This document shows, piece after piece, positions 34,109 through 43,467 of a DNA stretch of 64,000 nt (position 1 is its first letter; the number at the start of each line of letters is the position of its first letter). The stretch spans positions 62,001 to 126,000 of the forward strand of contig JAOARP010000058.1 in assembly GCA_025210525.1 (NCBI GenBank), read 5' to 3'. The position numbers were made by a program, and so were the translations under genes. The stretch is from Marinisporobacter sp. (GTDB lineage Bacteria; Bacillota; Clostridia; Peptostreptococcales; Thermotaleaceae). The notes below the pieces were generated by a model. It searched no databases. It was not told the origin of the DNA and saw only the letters and a list, made by a program, of their open reading frames with translations.

Positions 34109-34209
34109 CAGATTTCCTAGAGAATAAAGTATAGACTATATTATGAAAGTAGATATTGAATTTATATATAAACATCTATATAATAAAGCAAGAAAAAGGA
34201 GGATATCAA

Positions 34210-34911
34210 ATGAATCATATAGGTATTATAGGAGCAATGGATGAAGAGATTCAGATCTTAAAAGAAAAAATGGAATTAGAAAAAGAAGACACTTTTGCAG
34301 GAATGATCTTTTATAAAGGAAAATTAATGGGAAAAGATATTGTTGTTGTAAGAAGTGGTATAGGAAAAGTAAATGCAGCAGTTTGTACACAAGTTTTAAT
34401 TAGTAATTTTCATGTAAATGCCATTATTAATACAGGTGTTGCAGGTGCTATACAGGATGAATTGAATGTTGGAGATATTGTTATTGGTAAGGATGTAGTA
34501 GAGCATGATTTTGATGTTACTGCATTTGGAGGATATGCTTTAGGACAAATTCCTAGAATGGAAGAATACATATTTAAAGCAGATAAAAAATTAGTTGAAA
34601 TTGCAGTGAAGGCTAGTGAAAAAGAAACGGCTAAATATAAAACTACAACAGGAAGAATTGCATCAGGGGATATTTTTGTTGCATCTCCTGAAAAGAAGGA
34701 TTTCTTATGGAAAGAATTTGAAGCTTTTTGTGCTGAAATGGAAAGTGCAGCTATTGGACATACTGCTTACTTAAATAAAGTACCTTTTGTAATTATAAGA
34801 GCTATGTCAGATAAAGCAGATGGATCAGCTCATGTGAATTTTAATGAATTTGTTATAGAAGCTGCAAATAATTCTGTTGAAATCGTACTAAGCATGCTAG
34901 AGAACATGTAA
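34210..34911 (+). CDS. mtnN: MtnN, methylthioadenosine/S-adenosylhomocysteine nucleosidase
   Basis: MtnN cleaves the glycosidic bond of methylthioadenosine and S-adenosylhomocysteine, recycling SAM by-products. The 233-aa protein starts IGIIGAMDEEIQ, has NTGVAGAI near residue 77, the AEMESAAIGHTAY purine- and ribose-binding stretch near residue 172, and the catalytic Asp in IRAMSDKADGSA. ATG 34210 lies 7 bases after AAGGAGG; the frame upstream to 34156 lacks a ribosome site. It is a single gene between two terminators. Confidence 0.96.
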   Translation: MNHIGIIGAMDEEIQILKEKMELEKEDTFAGMIFYKGKLMGKDIVVVRSGIGKVNAAVCTQVLISNFHVNAIINTGVAGAIQDELNVGDIVIGKDVVEHDFDVTAFGGYALGQIPRMEEYIFKADKKLVEIAVKASEKETAKYKTTTGRIASGDIFVASPEKKDFLWKEFEAFCAEMESAAIGHTAYLNKVPFVIIRAMSDKADGSAHVNFNEFVIEAANNSVEIVLSMLENM

Positions 34912-34935
34912 TCAATCTAAAAATATGAATCAATC

Positions 34936-34972
34936 AAAAGGATAGAATGCTTAACATTCTATCCTTTTTTTT
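34936..34972 (+). terminator. Terminator after mtnN
   Basis: AAAAGGATAGAATG at 34936-34949 pairs perfectly with CATTCTATCCTTTT around a 5-base loop, followed by more T residues. Confidence 0.92.
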
Positions 34973-35060
34973 GGATAGAAAAATTGTAAATAGGGGAAAA
35001 TACGATTAATATTTTATAGAAAGATATAAAATATATTATTTACAAAATGGGGGAACTATA

Positions 35061-35339
35061 ATGGATGAGAAAAGAATGAACCACCTTGAAAAAAATATAG
35101 AAAGAATTTCAAGAGAATTGGAAAGATCAAAGATCGGGGAATATGTTGATCTGATGAATAATCCTAAAAGATTACTATATATCAACTTTGTAGGAGGGTT
35201 AGCTAGAGGGTTGGGCACGGCCATAGGGCTTACTATTTTAGCCGCAGTATTCTTTTATATGTTACAAAAAACAGTAGATCTTCCCTTAATAGGAAAGTAT
35301 ATTGCTGAATTAATAGATATTATAGAAAACAATCGATGA
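35061..35339 (+). CDS. DUF5665 domain membrane protein
   Basis: This 92-aa protein has a charged helical N-terminal half (residues 1-35), the YVDLMNNPKRLLYINFVGGLARGLG motif region that defines DUF5665 near residue 30, and one membrane segment (about 52-70). The function is unknown. ATG 35061 follows GGGGGAAC. It lies 13 bases before the yteA-like gene and probably forms an operon with it. Confidence 0.8.
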   Translation: MDEKRMNHLEKNIERISRELERSKIGEYVDLMNNPKRLLYINFVGGLARGLGTAIGLTILAAVFFYMLQKTVDLPLIGKYIAELIDIIENNR

Positions 35340-35352
35340 AGGAGGAAAAAAT

Positions 35353-36027
35353 ATGCATCAAGATAAATTAGAATATTTTAAAGAAAAGCTACTAAAAGAG
35401 CGAAAAGAAGTAGGAGAAACTTTGGATAGAATGGATAAAAATGAACCAAATGAATCTATGCAAAGTTATTTTGATGAATTATCTATGTACGATAATCATC
35501 CAGCAGATATAGGAACGGAAACTTTTCAAGTGGAGATGAATTTAAATTTAAAGAAAAATGAAAAATTAGCCCTTCAAGAAATCGATGAAGCTCTGCAAAA
35601 AATAAATGAAGGTACATATGGACATTGTGTAAGCTGTGGAAAAGAAATACCAGAAGAAAGACTTGAAATAATGCCAGCTACCCTAAAATGTATAGAGTGT
35701 GAGAAAGATAGCTTTGAAATTAAGGATGAAATTCATACAAGACCTGTGGAAGAAAGCAATTTAAAGCATCCCTTTGGAAGAACTTATATGGATACAAATG
35801 AGGATTTTAATGGATTTGATGGGGAAGATGCATACCAGGCTGTTGCTAGATTTAATAAGACGGATGAGCATAACATGGCGTTAGATTGGTATGATAATAA
35901 TATGTATGATGAAAATGTATCAGGGACAGTAGAATTTGTGGATCAAATTAGTAATGATTTTTATAAGGCGCAACTTGAAGATGAAGAAAGAGATGATATT
36001 CCCAATCGACAAAAAAGAAAAAAGTGA
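35353..36027 (+). CDS. yteA: YteA-type TraR/DksA zinc-finger protein
   Basis: The 224-aa protein has a coiled-coil N-terminal region, an acidic turn, and a C4 zinc finger (CVSCGKEIPEERLEIMPATLKCIEC, Cys pairs near residues 94-97 and 115-118) of the TraR/DksA family. The C-terminal extension after residue 125 is typical of the YteA sporulation-associated group. GGAGGAAA precedes ATG 35353. Its last codons lie in a terminator stem. Confidence 0.88.
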   Translation: MHQDKLEYFKEKLLKERKEVGETLDRMDKNEPNESMQSYFDELSMYDNHPADIGTETFQVEMNLNLKKNEKLALQEIDEALQKINEGTYGHCVSCGKEIPEERLEIMPATLKCIECEKDSFEIKDEIHTRPVEESNLKHPFGRTYMDTNEDFNGFDGEDAYQAVARFNKTDEHNMALDWYDNNMYDENVSGTVEFVDQISNDFYKAQLEDEERDDIPNRQKRKK

Positions 36028-36046
36028 AGCTGTGCTTCACTTTTTT
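36018..36046 (+). terminator. Terminator after the yteA-like gene
   Basis: AAAAAAGTGAAGC at 36018-36030 pairs perfectly with GCTTCACTTTTTT at 36034-36046 around a 3-base loop; the stem includes the stop codon. Confidence 0.92.
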
Positions 36047-36109
36047 GTAATAAAATTTTAAAAATTATGTTATAATCAGAGAGACACGCATTTTAGGGGG
36101 ATGATAAAC

Positions 36110-36550
36110 ATGAACTATATATTAATCCTATTATTGATTATCATTGATCAGATTTCAAAATGGATAATTCAAAGTAAATTTTTAGTAAATGAGTCTATAC
36201 CTATTATAGAAAATATATTCCATTTTACATATGTACAAAATTTTGGTGCTGCTTTTGGTATATTAAAACATCAAAAAATATTTTTTGTAGTGATGACAAT
36301 TTTAGTTATAGGTGGAATTGTGGTATTTTTAAAGAAACAAAAGAATTTACATAAGCTTGTACCTTATAGTTTAAGTTTGATTGTAGGAGGAGCTATTGGA
36401 AATTTAATAGATCGAGTGAGACTTGGATATGTAGTAGATTATTTTGATTTTAGAATTTGGCCTGTGTTTAATATTGCAGATATTAGTATTGTTATAGGGG
36501 CTGTATTGCTTTCTTATTATTTAATATTTTTAGATGGAGCTCGTGATTAG
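36110..36550 (+). CDS. lspA: LspA, signal peptidase II
   Basis: LspA removes the signal peptides of lipoproteins such as PstS in the membrane. The 146-aa protein has four membrane segments and the two catalytic Asp regions GGAIGNLIDRVRLGYVVDYF near residue 95 and NIADISIVIG near residue 122. ATG 36110 lies 9 bases after AGGGGG; ATG 36101 touches the ribosome site and is unlikely. Confidence 0.95.
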   Translation: MNYILILLLIIIDQISKWIIQSKFLVNESIPIIENIFHFTYVQNFGAAFGILKHQKIFFVVMTILVIGGIVVFLKKQKNLHKLVPYSLSLIVGGAIGNLIDRVRLGYVVDYFDFRIWPVFNIADISIVIGAVLLSYYLIFLDGARD

Positions 36551-36565
36551 AAAGGAAGAAGTTGA

Positions 36566-37486
36566 TTGGATACTCAGAAGTTCGTTATTGATGAAATAGA
36601 TGAAGACACAAGATTAGACTTATATTTATCAAAGCAGTTGGAAGATATGTCAAGAAGTTACATACAAAAGTTAATAGAAAAGGGAAACGTAAAGATTAAT
36701 AATCAGGAGATAAAAACGAAAAAATATAAGGTAATAGAAAATGATGAAATTATCATTGAAATACCACAGCCAGAAGTATTAAAAATAGAATCAGAAAATA
36801 TACCTATTGAAATGGTATATGAAGATGATGATTTGCTTGTAGTAAATAAACCACAAGGAATGGTAGTTCATCCTGCACCAGGAAATTATCATGGAACTTT
36901 AGTAAATGCACTTATGTATCATTGCAAGAATTTATCTTCTATCAATGGTGTCATAAGACCTGGAATTGTTCATCGGATCGATAAAGATACCAGTGGACTC
37001 TTAATGGTGGCTAAAAGCGATCAAGCTCATAAGAGTCTTGCTGAGCAGTTAAAAGAACATTCCATCAATAGAAGATATATTGCGTTAGTTCATGGAAATA
37101 TTAAAGAAGAAACAGGGACTATTTGTGCCCCTATTGGAAGACATCCCGTAGATCGATTAAAAATGGCAGTAGTAGATAGAAATGGAAAAGATGCAACAAC
37201 GCATTTTACTGTTCTAAAAAGGTGGAAAGAATATACTCTTATTGAGGCTAAATTAGAAACGGGTAGAACCCATCAAATTAGAGTACATATGGCATATATT
37301 AAACATCCTTTAGTGGGAGATCCTACTTATGGTCCTAAAAAGCAAAAGTTTCGATTAAATGGACAATTATTACATGCAAAAGTAATTGGTTTTATTCATC
37401 CTATTAAAAATGAGTATATGGAATTTGTAGCTGATTTGCCAGAATATTTTAAGAATATTATAAAAATACTTGATGATAAGAAATAA
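36566..37486 (+). CDS. RluD-type 23S rRNA/tRNA pseudouridine synthase
   Basis: A 306-aa RluA-family pseudouridine synthase: an N-terminal S4 domain (about residues 15-75, RSYIQKLIEKGNVKIN) followed by the catalytic domain with the essential Asp in HRIDKDTSGLLMVAKS near residue 137, and GRTHQIRVHM near residue 230. The domain order and length match RluD/YlyB. TTG 36566 follows AAGGAAG. The lspA-rluD-pyrR order is conserved in Firmicutes. Confidence 0.92.
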   Translation: MDTQKFVIDEIDEDTRLDLYLSKQLEDMSRSYIQKLIEKGNVKINNQEIKTKKYKVIENDEIIIEIPQPEVLKIESENIPIEMVYEDDDLLVVNKPQGMVVHPAPGNYHGTLVNALMYHCKNLSSINGVIRPGIVHRIDKDTSGLLMVAKSDQAHKSLAEQLKEHSINRRYIALVHGNIKEETGTICAPIGRHPVDRLKMAVVDRNGKDATTHFTVLKRWKEYTLIEAKLETGRTHQIRVHMAYIKHPLVGDPTYGPKKQKFRLNGQLLHAKVIGFIHPIKNEYMEFVADLPEYFKNIIKILDDKK

Positions 37487-37491
37487 GATAA

Positions 37492-38064
<573 letters not shown>

Positions 38065-38098
38065 AAATCCAAGTCATTTTGACTTGGATTTATTTTTT
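38065..38098 (+). terminator. Bidirectional terminator between pyrR and rqcH
   Basis: AAATCCAAGTCA at 38065-38076 pairs with TGACTTGGATTT at 38080-38091. T residues follow on the + side and A residues precede it, so it can serve the convergent rqcH gene as well. Confidence 0.85.
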
Positions 38099-39856
38099 TA
38101 GAAGCTCTATAATATTATTTCTAGGAGTAATATAGATGGTTTTATTATTTTCATAGATGACCATTCCAGGTTTTGCTCCACTTGGCTTTTTTACATTTTT
38201 GACAGGAGTATAATCTACAGGGACATTACTAGACATCTTTCCTTTACTATGAAATGCAGCAAGCTCAGCAGCTTCTAATATAGTATTTTCTGGGATCTCT
38301 TTATTTTTACTAATGACAATAACATGAGAACCTGGAATATCCTTTGTATGAAACCATAAATCTTTTTTAGAGGCAATTTTTAAAGTTAATTGATCATTTT
38401 GTTTGTTATTCTTCCCTACAAGGATTTCAAAGCCATCAGATGAAATAAAAGACAAGGGCTTACTTGCAATATTTTTCTTATTAGAAGTTAAGCTTTTCTT
38501 TTTCTTAAGATATCCTTCTTCCATAAGTTCTAATCTGATTTCCTCAATATCCGTTAAACCAAAAGCGTTTTCGATAGTATGTAGTAGATTTTCGAAGTAT
38601 TGTACTTCATTTTTTGTTTCTTCTAATTGATGTTTTATTTCTTTTTGTGCATTTTTCGCTTTTGTATATTTCTTAAAATATTTTTGGGCGTTTTGTGCGG
38701 GTGTTAAGTTAATATTTAATGGAATTATTATAGTATTTCCATCAGGATCATAGTAATTGACTACTTCAATTTGAGGATCTCCTTTTTTTACAAGATGTAA
38801 ATTAGCTGTTAGGAGTTCTCCAGAAATTTTATGGTTTTCTAAATTGGAAGCTGTGATGAACTCTTCTTGTAATTTTTGGCTTTTATTATATAATTTATGA
38901 ATTGTATGGGTAACAAATTTTCTTAAATCACTAGATTTTTGCTTCAATCGATGGAATAAATCTCTTTTGATATAGTATTCTTCAAGGACTGAACTAATAG
39001 AGTCAAAACCAACGCATTTATAGATTTCTTCATATATTTTTAGGGGAGTAGAATAAAAGTCTACTACATGATGATCTTCTTTTGAGAGAATCATATTTGG
39101 ACTAAAAGTACCTTGCGATGAAGGAATAAAATCTTTTAATGCATTCCATAAAGAATGATATTGATCAAATGATAAATTAGAGATTGCTTCATCATCGTAT
39201 ATGTTTGCTCTAAAACAAATTTCTCGAGAAGCTGTAGGACTGATGCCTTGTAAAGATGTATAAATGGCTTTATATATATGTGTTCCTAAGGAAGACTGTT
39301 TTAATGCCTTTGTGAATTCTTCAAAGGAGATATCAATTGGACTAACTTTTCCCTGACTAGGAGGAGCCACATAAGATTTACCAGGTAAAACTTCTCGATA
39401 ACGGTTAATATCACCAGAAATTCTTTTGATACTGTCAATGATTTTATTTTCTGATGGATTTAATAATATAATATTGCTATGTTTTCCCATGATTTCAATG
39501 ATTAATTGTTTAATACGCATACAGCCTAATTCATCGTAGCTTTCTATATCTATTATGATGATTCTTTCAAATTCTTTTTGGCGAATATCTAATATTCTTC
39601 CTCCCTGTAGATGTTTTCTAAGGAGCATACAAAACATGGGGGGAGATTGGGGATTGACTTTATCTACTTTTGTAAGATGGATTCTTGGATTTTTGCTGCT
39701 TGCAGAAAGTAGTAGCTTATATTTTTCTTTAAAGCATCTTATAAAAATATTTATTTCATCTGCTTCAGGTTGATATATTTTTTCAATTTTACCTTTTTGT
39801 ATTTTCTCTATTAATTCATGGGCAATTGCTGAAACGACCATTCCGTCAAAAGGCAT
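38090..39856 (-). CDS. rqcH: RqcH, NFACT ribosome quality control protein
   Basis: RqcH binds stalled 50S subunits and recruits tRNA-Ala to add alanine tails that mark proteins for degradation; older names are FbpA and Rqc2 homologue. The 588-aa protein has the NFACT-N domain (PFDGMVVSAIAHEL at the start, LRKHLQGGRI near residue 90), a central coiled-coil region (about 290-440) and the NFACT-R domain with DLWFHTKDIPGSHVII near residue 505. The start codon at 39856 lies 7 bases after GGAGG on the minus strand; ATG 39862 is too close. It is the only minus-strand gene between 23 and 55 kb. Confidence 0.93.
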   Translation of the reverse strand: MPFDGMVVSAIAHELIEKIQKGKIEKIYQPEADEINIFIRCFKEKYKLLLSASSKNPRIHLTKVDKVNPQSPPMFCMLLRKHLQGGRILDIRQKEFERIIIIDIESYDELGCMRIKQLIIEIMGKHSNIILLNPSENKIIDSIKRISGDINRYREVLPGKSYVAPPSQGKVSPIDISFEEFTKALKQSSLGTHIYKAIYTSLQGISPTASREICFRANIYDDEAISNLSFDQYHSLWNALKDFIPSSQGTFSPNMILSKEDHHVVDFYSTPLKIYEEIYKCVGFDSISSVLEEYYIKRDLFHRLKQKSSDLRKFVTHTIHKLYNKSQKLQEEFITASNLENHKISGELLTANLHLVKKGDPQIEVVNYYDPDGNTIIIPLNINLTPAQNAQKYFKKYTKAKNAQKEIKHQLEETKNEVQYFENLLHTIENAFGLTDIEEIRLELMEEGYLKKKKSLTSNKKNIASKPLSFISSDGFEILVGKNNKQNDQLTLKIASKKDLWFHTKDIPGSHVIVISKNKEIPENTILEAAELAAFHSKGKMSSNVPVDYTPVKNVKKPSGAKPGMVIYENNKTIYITPRNNIIELLKK

Positions 39857-40179
39857 ATACATTCCTCCAAACTTTCATTTTTTCATCATTCAAGTATATC
39901 ATTCTTTCAAATAATTTAAAAGTTGTTATATAAATGTATAAGACTACAGAAAATAAATAATATTATAGAAGGTAATCTTAAAGTTTTGTATAATTAGGAT
40001 AGAGTAACCTATTTATGATAGAATACCCTTTAGAGCTATAAAATAATAAAAGAATAAGAAAATTTCTTGATAAGTCTTAAATTTTATCAATAAAAATGAT
40101 ATAATTGTGATTTATGAGAGAAGGATGGTTCTTTTCGATGTAAGGCAGTTTTAACCAATAGATGGAAGGATGAAAAGAT
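39857..40179. other. 323-bp divergent intergenic region between rqcH and yicC
   Basis: This very AT-rich gap carries the rqcH ribosome site at its left edge and, at 40100-40105, a TATAAT that probably belongs to the yicC promoter (no good -35 match is visible 17 bp upstream). Several further AT-rich -10-like hexamers occur. I see no RNA gene, riboswitch or credible small ORF in it. Confidence 0.5.
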
Positions 40180-41061
40180 ATGATTAAGAGTATGACCGGC
40201 TTTGGAAGAGGTGAAGGCAAGGACAACGAGAGACAATTTATTGTTGAAGTGAAATCGGTTAATCATAGATACAATGATATTGTTATAAGGATGCCAAAGA
40301 GATTTACATATTTAGAAGACAAACTTAAAAATCTTGTTAAAGATTATATAAAAAGAGGAAGGGTAGAAGTATATATTACCTTAGAAAACATAGGAGATAT
40401 AGATACAAAGATTTCTGTAAATACTTTAGTAGCTGAGCAGTACATAGATTGTTTAAAAAAGATTAGGGATGAATTTAATGTCATAGATGATATTACGGTT
40501 TCGTTAGTATCAAAGTTTTCTGACGTAATAAAAGTAGAGCCAAAAGAAGAGGATGAAGATGCTATTTGGAGCTGTTTACAAAATGCAACAGCTAAAGCAT
40601 TAGACTTATTAGTAAAAATGAGAATGGCAGAAGGGATAAAATTGGCTGAGGACATCAATAATAGATGTGAATATATTGCTGAGATTGTAGAAAAAATCGA
40701 AAACCGTTCTCCTAAGGTAGTACTAGAGTATAAAGAAAAGCTAAAGGATCGAATCCATGAATTGTTAGAGGATAGTGTAGAAGTTGATGAAAATCGATTA
40801 AGTATGGAAATTGCAGTAATTGCTGATAAATGTAGCATAACAGAAGAAATCGTAAGGTTAAATAGTCATGTGGATCAATTAAAGAAAACATTACAGGAAA
40901 GTCATACAGTTGGTAGAAAACTAGATTTCTTAATACAAGAAATGAATAGAGAAATCAATACAATAGGATCAAAATCAAATGATTTAGAAATTACAAATTA
41001 TGTAGTCGATATAAAAAGTGAACTAGAAAAAATAAGAGAACAAGTACAAAATATAGAATAG
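40180..41061 (+). CDS. YicC/YloC family endoribonuclease
   Basis: This 293-aa protein of the YicC family, an RNase class implicated in small-RNA and mRNA turnover, begins with the conserved [13 protein letters not shown] and ends with the C-terminal DUF1732 domain containing [22 protein letters not shown] and [16 protein letters not shown]. Coiled coil occupies the middle. ATG 40180 follows GGAAGGATG. It heads the conserved yicC-remA-gmk-rpoZ-coaBC-priA block. Confidence 0.93.
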   Translation: MIKSMTGFGRGEGKDNERQFIVEVKSVNHRYNDIVIRMPKRFTYLEDKLKNLVKDYIKRGRVEVYITLENIGDIDTKISVNTLVAEQYIDCLKKIRDEFNVIDDITVSLVSKFSDVIKVEPKEEDEDAIWSCLQNATAKALDLLVKMRMAEGIKLAEDINNRCEYIAEIVEKIENRSPKVVLEYKEKLKDRIHELLEDSVEVDENRLSMEIAVIADKCSITEEIVRLNSHVDQLKKTLQESHTVGRKLDFLIQEMNREINTIGSKSNDLEITNYVVDIKSELEKIREQVQNIE

Positions 41062-41072
41062 GGGGGCTAAAG

Positions 41073-41345
41073 ATGAGTATAAAGTTGATTAATATAGGAT
41101 TTGGAAATATTGTATCAGCAAATCGATTAGTAGCCATTGTAAGTCCTGAATCGGCACCTATTAAAAGAATTATTCAGGAAGCTAGAGAACGAGGTATGTT
41201 AATTGATGCTACATATGGTAGAAGAACGAGAGCAGTAATCATTACGGATAGTGATCATATCATTCTATCGGCTGTACAACCGGAAACAGTTGCTCATAGA
41301 TTATCAAGCAAAGATGATCATAAAGATACTACAGATCATGATTAA
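41073..41345 (+). CDS. remA: RemA family regulator (DUF370)
   Basis: This 90-aa DNA-binding protein belongs to the RemA family, which in Bacillus activates biofilm matrix and osmoprotection genes. The conserved [20 protein letters not shown] opens the protein, followed by [36 protein letters not shown] precedes ATG 41073, and it lies between yicC and gmk as in most Firmicutes. In non-Bacillus hosts the targets are not defined. Confidence 0.92.
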   Translation: MSIKLINIGFGNIVSANRLVAIVSPESAPIKRIIQEARERGMLIDATYGRRTRAVIITDSDHIILSAVQPETVAHRLSSKDDHKDTTDHD

Positions 41346-41371
41346 AAAGGATCAATAGAAGGGGAATCCAA

Positions 41372-41992
41372 ATGATGAGAGAAGGCTTATTACTTGTTAT
41401 TTCAGGGCCATCTGGTACTGGAAAAGGAACTGTCTGTAAAGAATTATTAAAGATAGAAAAAGATATAAAACTTTCTGTATCTGCTACCACTAGAGAACCA
41501 AGAAATGGTGAAATAGATGGAATAAATTATCATTTTCTAAAAAAAGATGCTTTTGAGAGACAAATTAAACAGGATGAATTTTTAGAATATGCAAGAGTCT
41601 ATGACAACTATTATGGGACACCTAAAAAATATGTAATCGATGAAATTAAGGAAGGAAATAATGTCCTTCTTGAAATTGATATACAAGGTGCGTTACAAGT
41701 GAAGGAAAAGTATCCTAAAGGGATATTTATATTTATACTGCCCCCATCAATGGAAGAATTAAAGAAAAGAATTGTGGGTAGAGGGACTGAATCTGAAGAA
41801 TCTATCCAGAAAAGATTTGGTAGTGCATTAGATGAAATCAATTATGTAAAAGAATATGATTATTTTGTAGTAAATGATGAAGTTGAAGAAGCTGTGAAAA
41901 AAATTAGAGCAATTATAAAGGCGGAAAATTGTAAAGTAAGTGAAAATATAGAAGAAATGATTTCAAAATTTAAGGAGGAGATCTCATGTTAA
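41372..41992 (+). CDS. gmk: Guanylate kinase
   Basis: Gmk converts GMP to GDP with ATP. The 206-aa protein has the P-loop SGPSGTGKGT near residue 11, the GMP-binding SATTREPRNGEIDG near residue 38 and the DIQGALQVKEKYP stretch near residue 100. GAAGGGG precedes ATG 41372. The stop overlaps the start of rpoZ, implying translational coupling. Confidence 0.97.
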   Translation: MMREGLLLVISGPSGTGKGTVCKELLKIEKDIKLSVSATTREPRNGEIDGINYHFLKKDAFERQIKQDEFLEYARVYDNYYGTPKKYVIDEIKEGNNVLLEIDIQGALQVKEKYPKGIFIFILPPSMEELKKRIVGRGTESEESIQKRFGSALDEINYVKEYDYFVVNDEVEEAVKKIRAIIKAENCKVSENIEEMISKFKEEISC

Positions 41993-42189
41993 ATCCATCT
42001 ATGAATAAATTAATGGAAAAAGTAGATAGTAGATATTCATTAGTAGTTGCTGCTTCAAAAAGAGCTAGAGAAATTATTGACGGAGATGAAAAATTAACAA
42101 AGGTTGATTCAAGTAAACCTGTAACGATTGCTACTTATGAAATTTCTGAAGATGCCATTATATGTAAACGTGAAGAAATAGAGGAGTAA
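41986..42189 (+). CDS. rpoZ: RNA polymerase omega subunit
   Basis: Omega is the small RNA polymerase subunit that stabilises the beta-prime chain. The 67-aa protein has the conserved SRYSLVVAASKRAREI near residue 15 and KPVTIATYEI near residue 40. It overlaps gmk by 7 bases; GGAGGAG within gmk is its ribosome site. Confidence 0.95.
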   Translation: MLNPSMNKLMEKVDSRYSLVVAASKRAREIIDGDEKLTKVDSSKPVTIATYEISEDAIICKREEIEE

Positions 42190-42201
42190 TGAGGTGTAGT
42201 T

Positions 42202-43395
42202 ATGAATAAAAATGTTGTAGTTGGTGTAACTGGAGGAATTGCAGCATATAAGGCAGCTGATGTTGTAAGTCGATTAAAAAAACATGGATTTGATGTAAAT
42301 GTGATTATGACAAAGTCAGCACAAAGGTTTATCAATCCATTAACATTCCAATCTTTATCACAAAATTATGTTGTGACAGACATGTTTGAGGAACCAAAAA
42401 CATGGGAGGTAGAGCATATAGCCCTTGCTCAAAAAGCAGATTTGTTTTTAGTTGTGCCCACAACAGCAAATGTTATTGGGAAAATTGCTAGTGGCATTGC
42501 AGATGATATGTTAAGTACCACCATAATGGCTACAAAGGCACAAATACTTATTGCACCAGCTATGAATACAAATATGTATGATAATCCTATTGTTCAGGAA
42601 AATATCCAAAAGTTAAAAAACTTAGGAATGCATTTTGTTGAACCAGCAGAAGGAAGACTTGCTTGTGGTGATTATGGAAAAGGAAAGCTTGCAGAACCTG
42701 AAATTATTGTAAATAGAGCTGTAGAGCTTTTAAATCAAGAAAAGGATTTAAAAGGAAAAAAAATTCTTGTTACAGCAGGACCAACAAAAGAGCCTATTGA
42801 TCCTGTAAGATATATTACGAATCACTCCTCTGGTAAAATGGGATATGCAGTTGCAGAAAAGGCAGTAGCTAGAGGCGCAGAAGTAGTATTAATATCAGGA
42901 CCTACAAACCTTAATCATCCAGTAGGGGTGAAAAAAACAGATGTAAATACTACACATGAAATGTATAAGGAAGTACTGAAACATTTTGAATGGGCAGATA
43001 TTGTTATTAAATCAGCGGCAGTTGCTGATTATCGTCCAAGCAGTGTCTCAGATAATAAAATAAAAAAAGCGGATAGTGATTTTTCTATAAAGCTTACTAG
43101 AAATCCGGATATTTTAATGGAAATAGGAAAACAAAAAAAGAAACATCAAGTACTTGTAGGTTTTGCAGCTGAAACACAGAATCTTCTTGAGAATGCAAAA
43201 AAGAAGATTCAAAAGAAAAATCTTGACTTTATTGTAGCCAATGATCTAACAAAAGAAGGCGCTGGGTTTAAGGGTGATACCAATATCGTAACGATCATTG
43301 ACAAAAATGGACAGTTAGAGCAATGTGAGAAGATGGAGAAGAAAGAACTTGCAGAAAAGATATTAGATAAGGCAAAAAAATTACTTAAGGAGTAG
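42202..43395 (+). CDS. coaBC: CoaBC, phosphopantothenoylcysteine synthetase/decarboxylase
   Basis: This fused enzyme makes 4'-phosphopantetheine for coenzyme A in two steps. The N-terminal flavin-dependent CoaC domain has GVTGGIAAYKAADV at the start and the substrate motif PAMNTNMYDNP near residue 113; the C-terminal CoaB domain has TAGPTKEPIDPVRYITNHSSGKMG near residue 193. The 397-aa length is normal. GAGGTG precedes ATG 42202. CoaD for the next pathway step lies at 61328. Confidence 0.97.
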   Translation: MNKNVVVGVTGGIAAYKAADVVSRLKKHGFDVNVIMTKSAQRFINPLTFQSLSQNYVVTDMFEEPKTWEVEHIALAQKADLFLVVPTTANVIGKIASGIADDMLSTTIMATKAQILIAPAMNTNMYDNPIVQENIQKLKNLGMHFVEPAEGRLACGDYGKGKLAEPEIIVNRAVELLNQEKDLKGKKILVTAGPTKEPIDPVRYITNHSSGKMGYAVAEKAVARGAEVVLISGPTNLNHPVGVKKTDVNTTHEMYKEVLKHFEWADIVIKSAAVADYRPSSVSDNKIKKADSDFSIKLTRNPDILMEIGKQKKKHQVLVGFAAETQNLLENAKKKIQKKNLDFIVANDLTKEGAGFKGDTNIVTIIDKNGQLEQCEKMEKKELAEKILDKAKKLLKE

Positions 43396-43416
43396 GGTAA
43401 CCTGCTCCTTTATTAT
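43387..43416 (+). terminator. Terminator after coaBC
   Basis: AAGGAGTAGG at 43387-43396 pairs over ten positions (one G-T pair) with CCTGCTCCTT around a GTAA loop; the stem contains the coaBC stop codon. Confidence 0.8.
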
Positions 43417-43446
43417 TGAAAATCAGGGTGTGATTTTTGATATAAT
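43417..43446 (+). promoter_or_regulatory. Promoter of priA
   Basis: TTGAAA at 43417-43422 and TATAAT at 43441-43446 with an 18-bp spacer, 21 bases before the priA start. Confidence 0.75.
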
Positions 43447-43467
43447 AGAACCATGGGGGAATTTTCT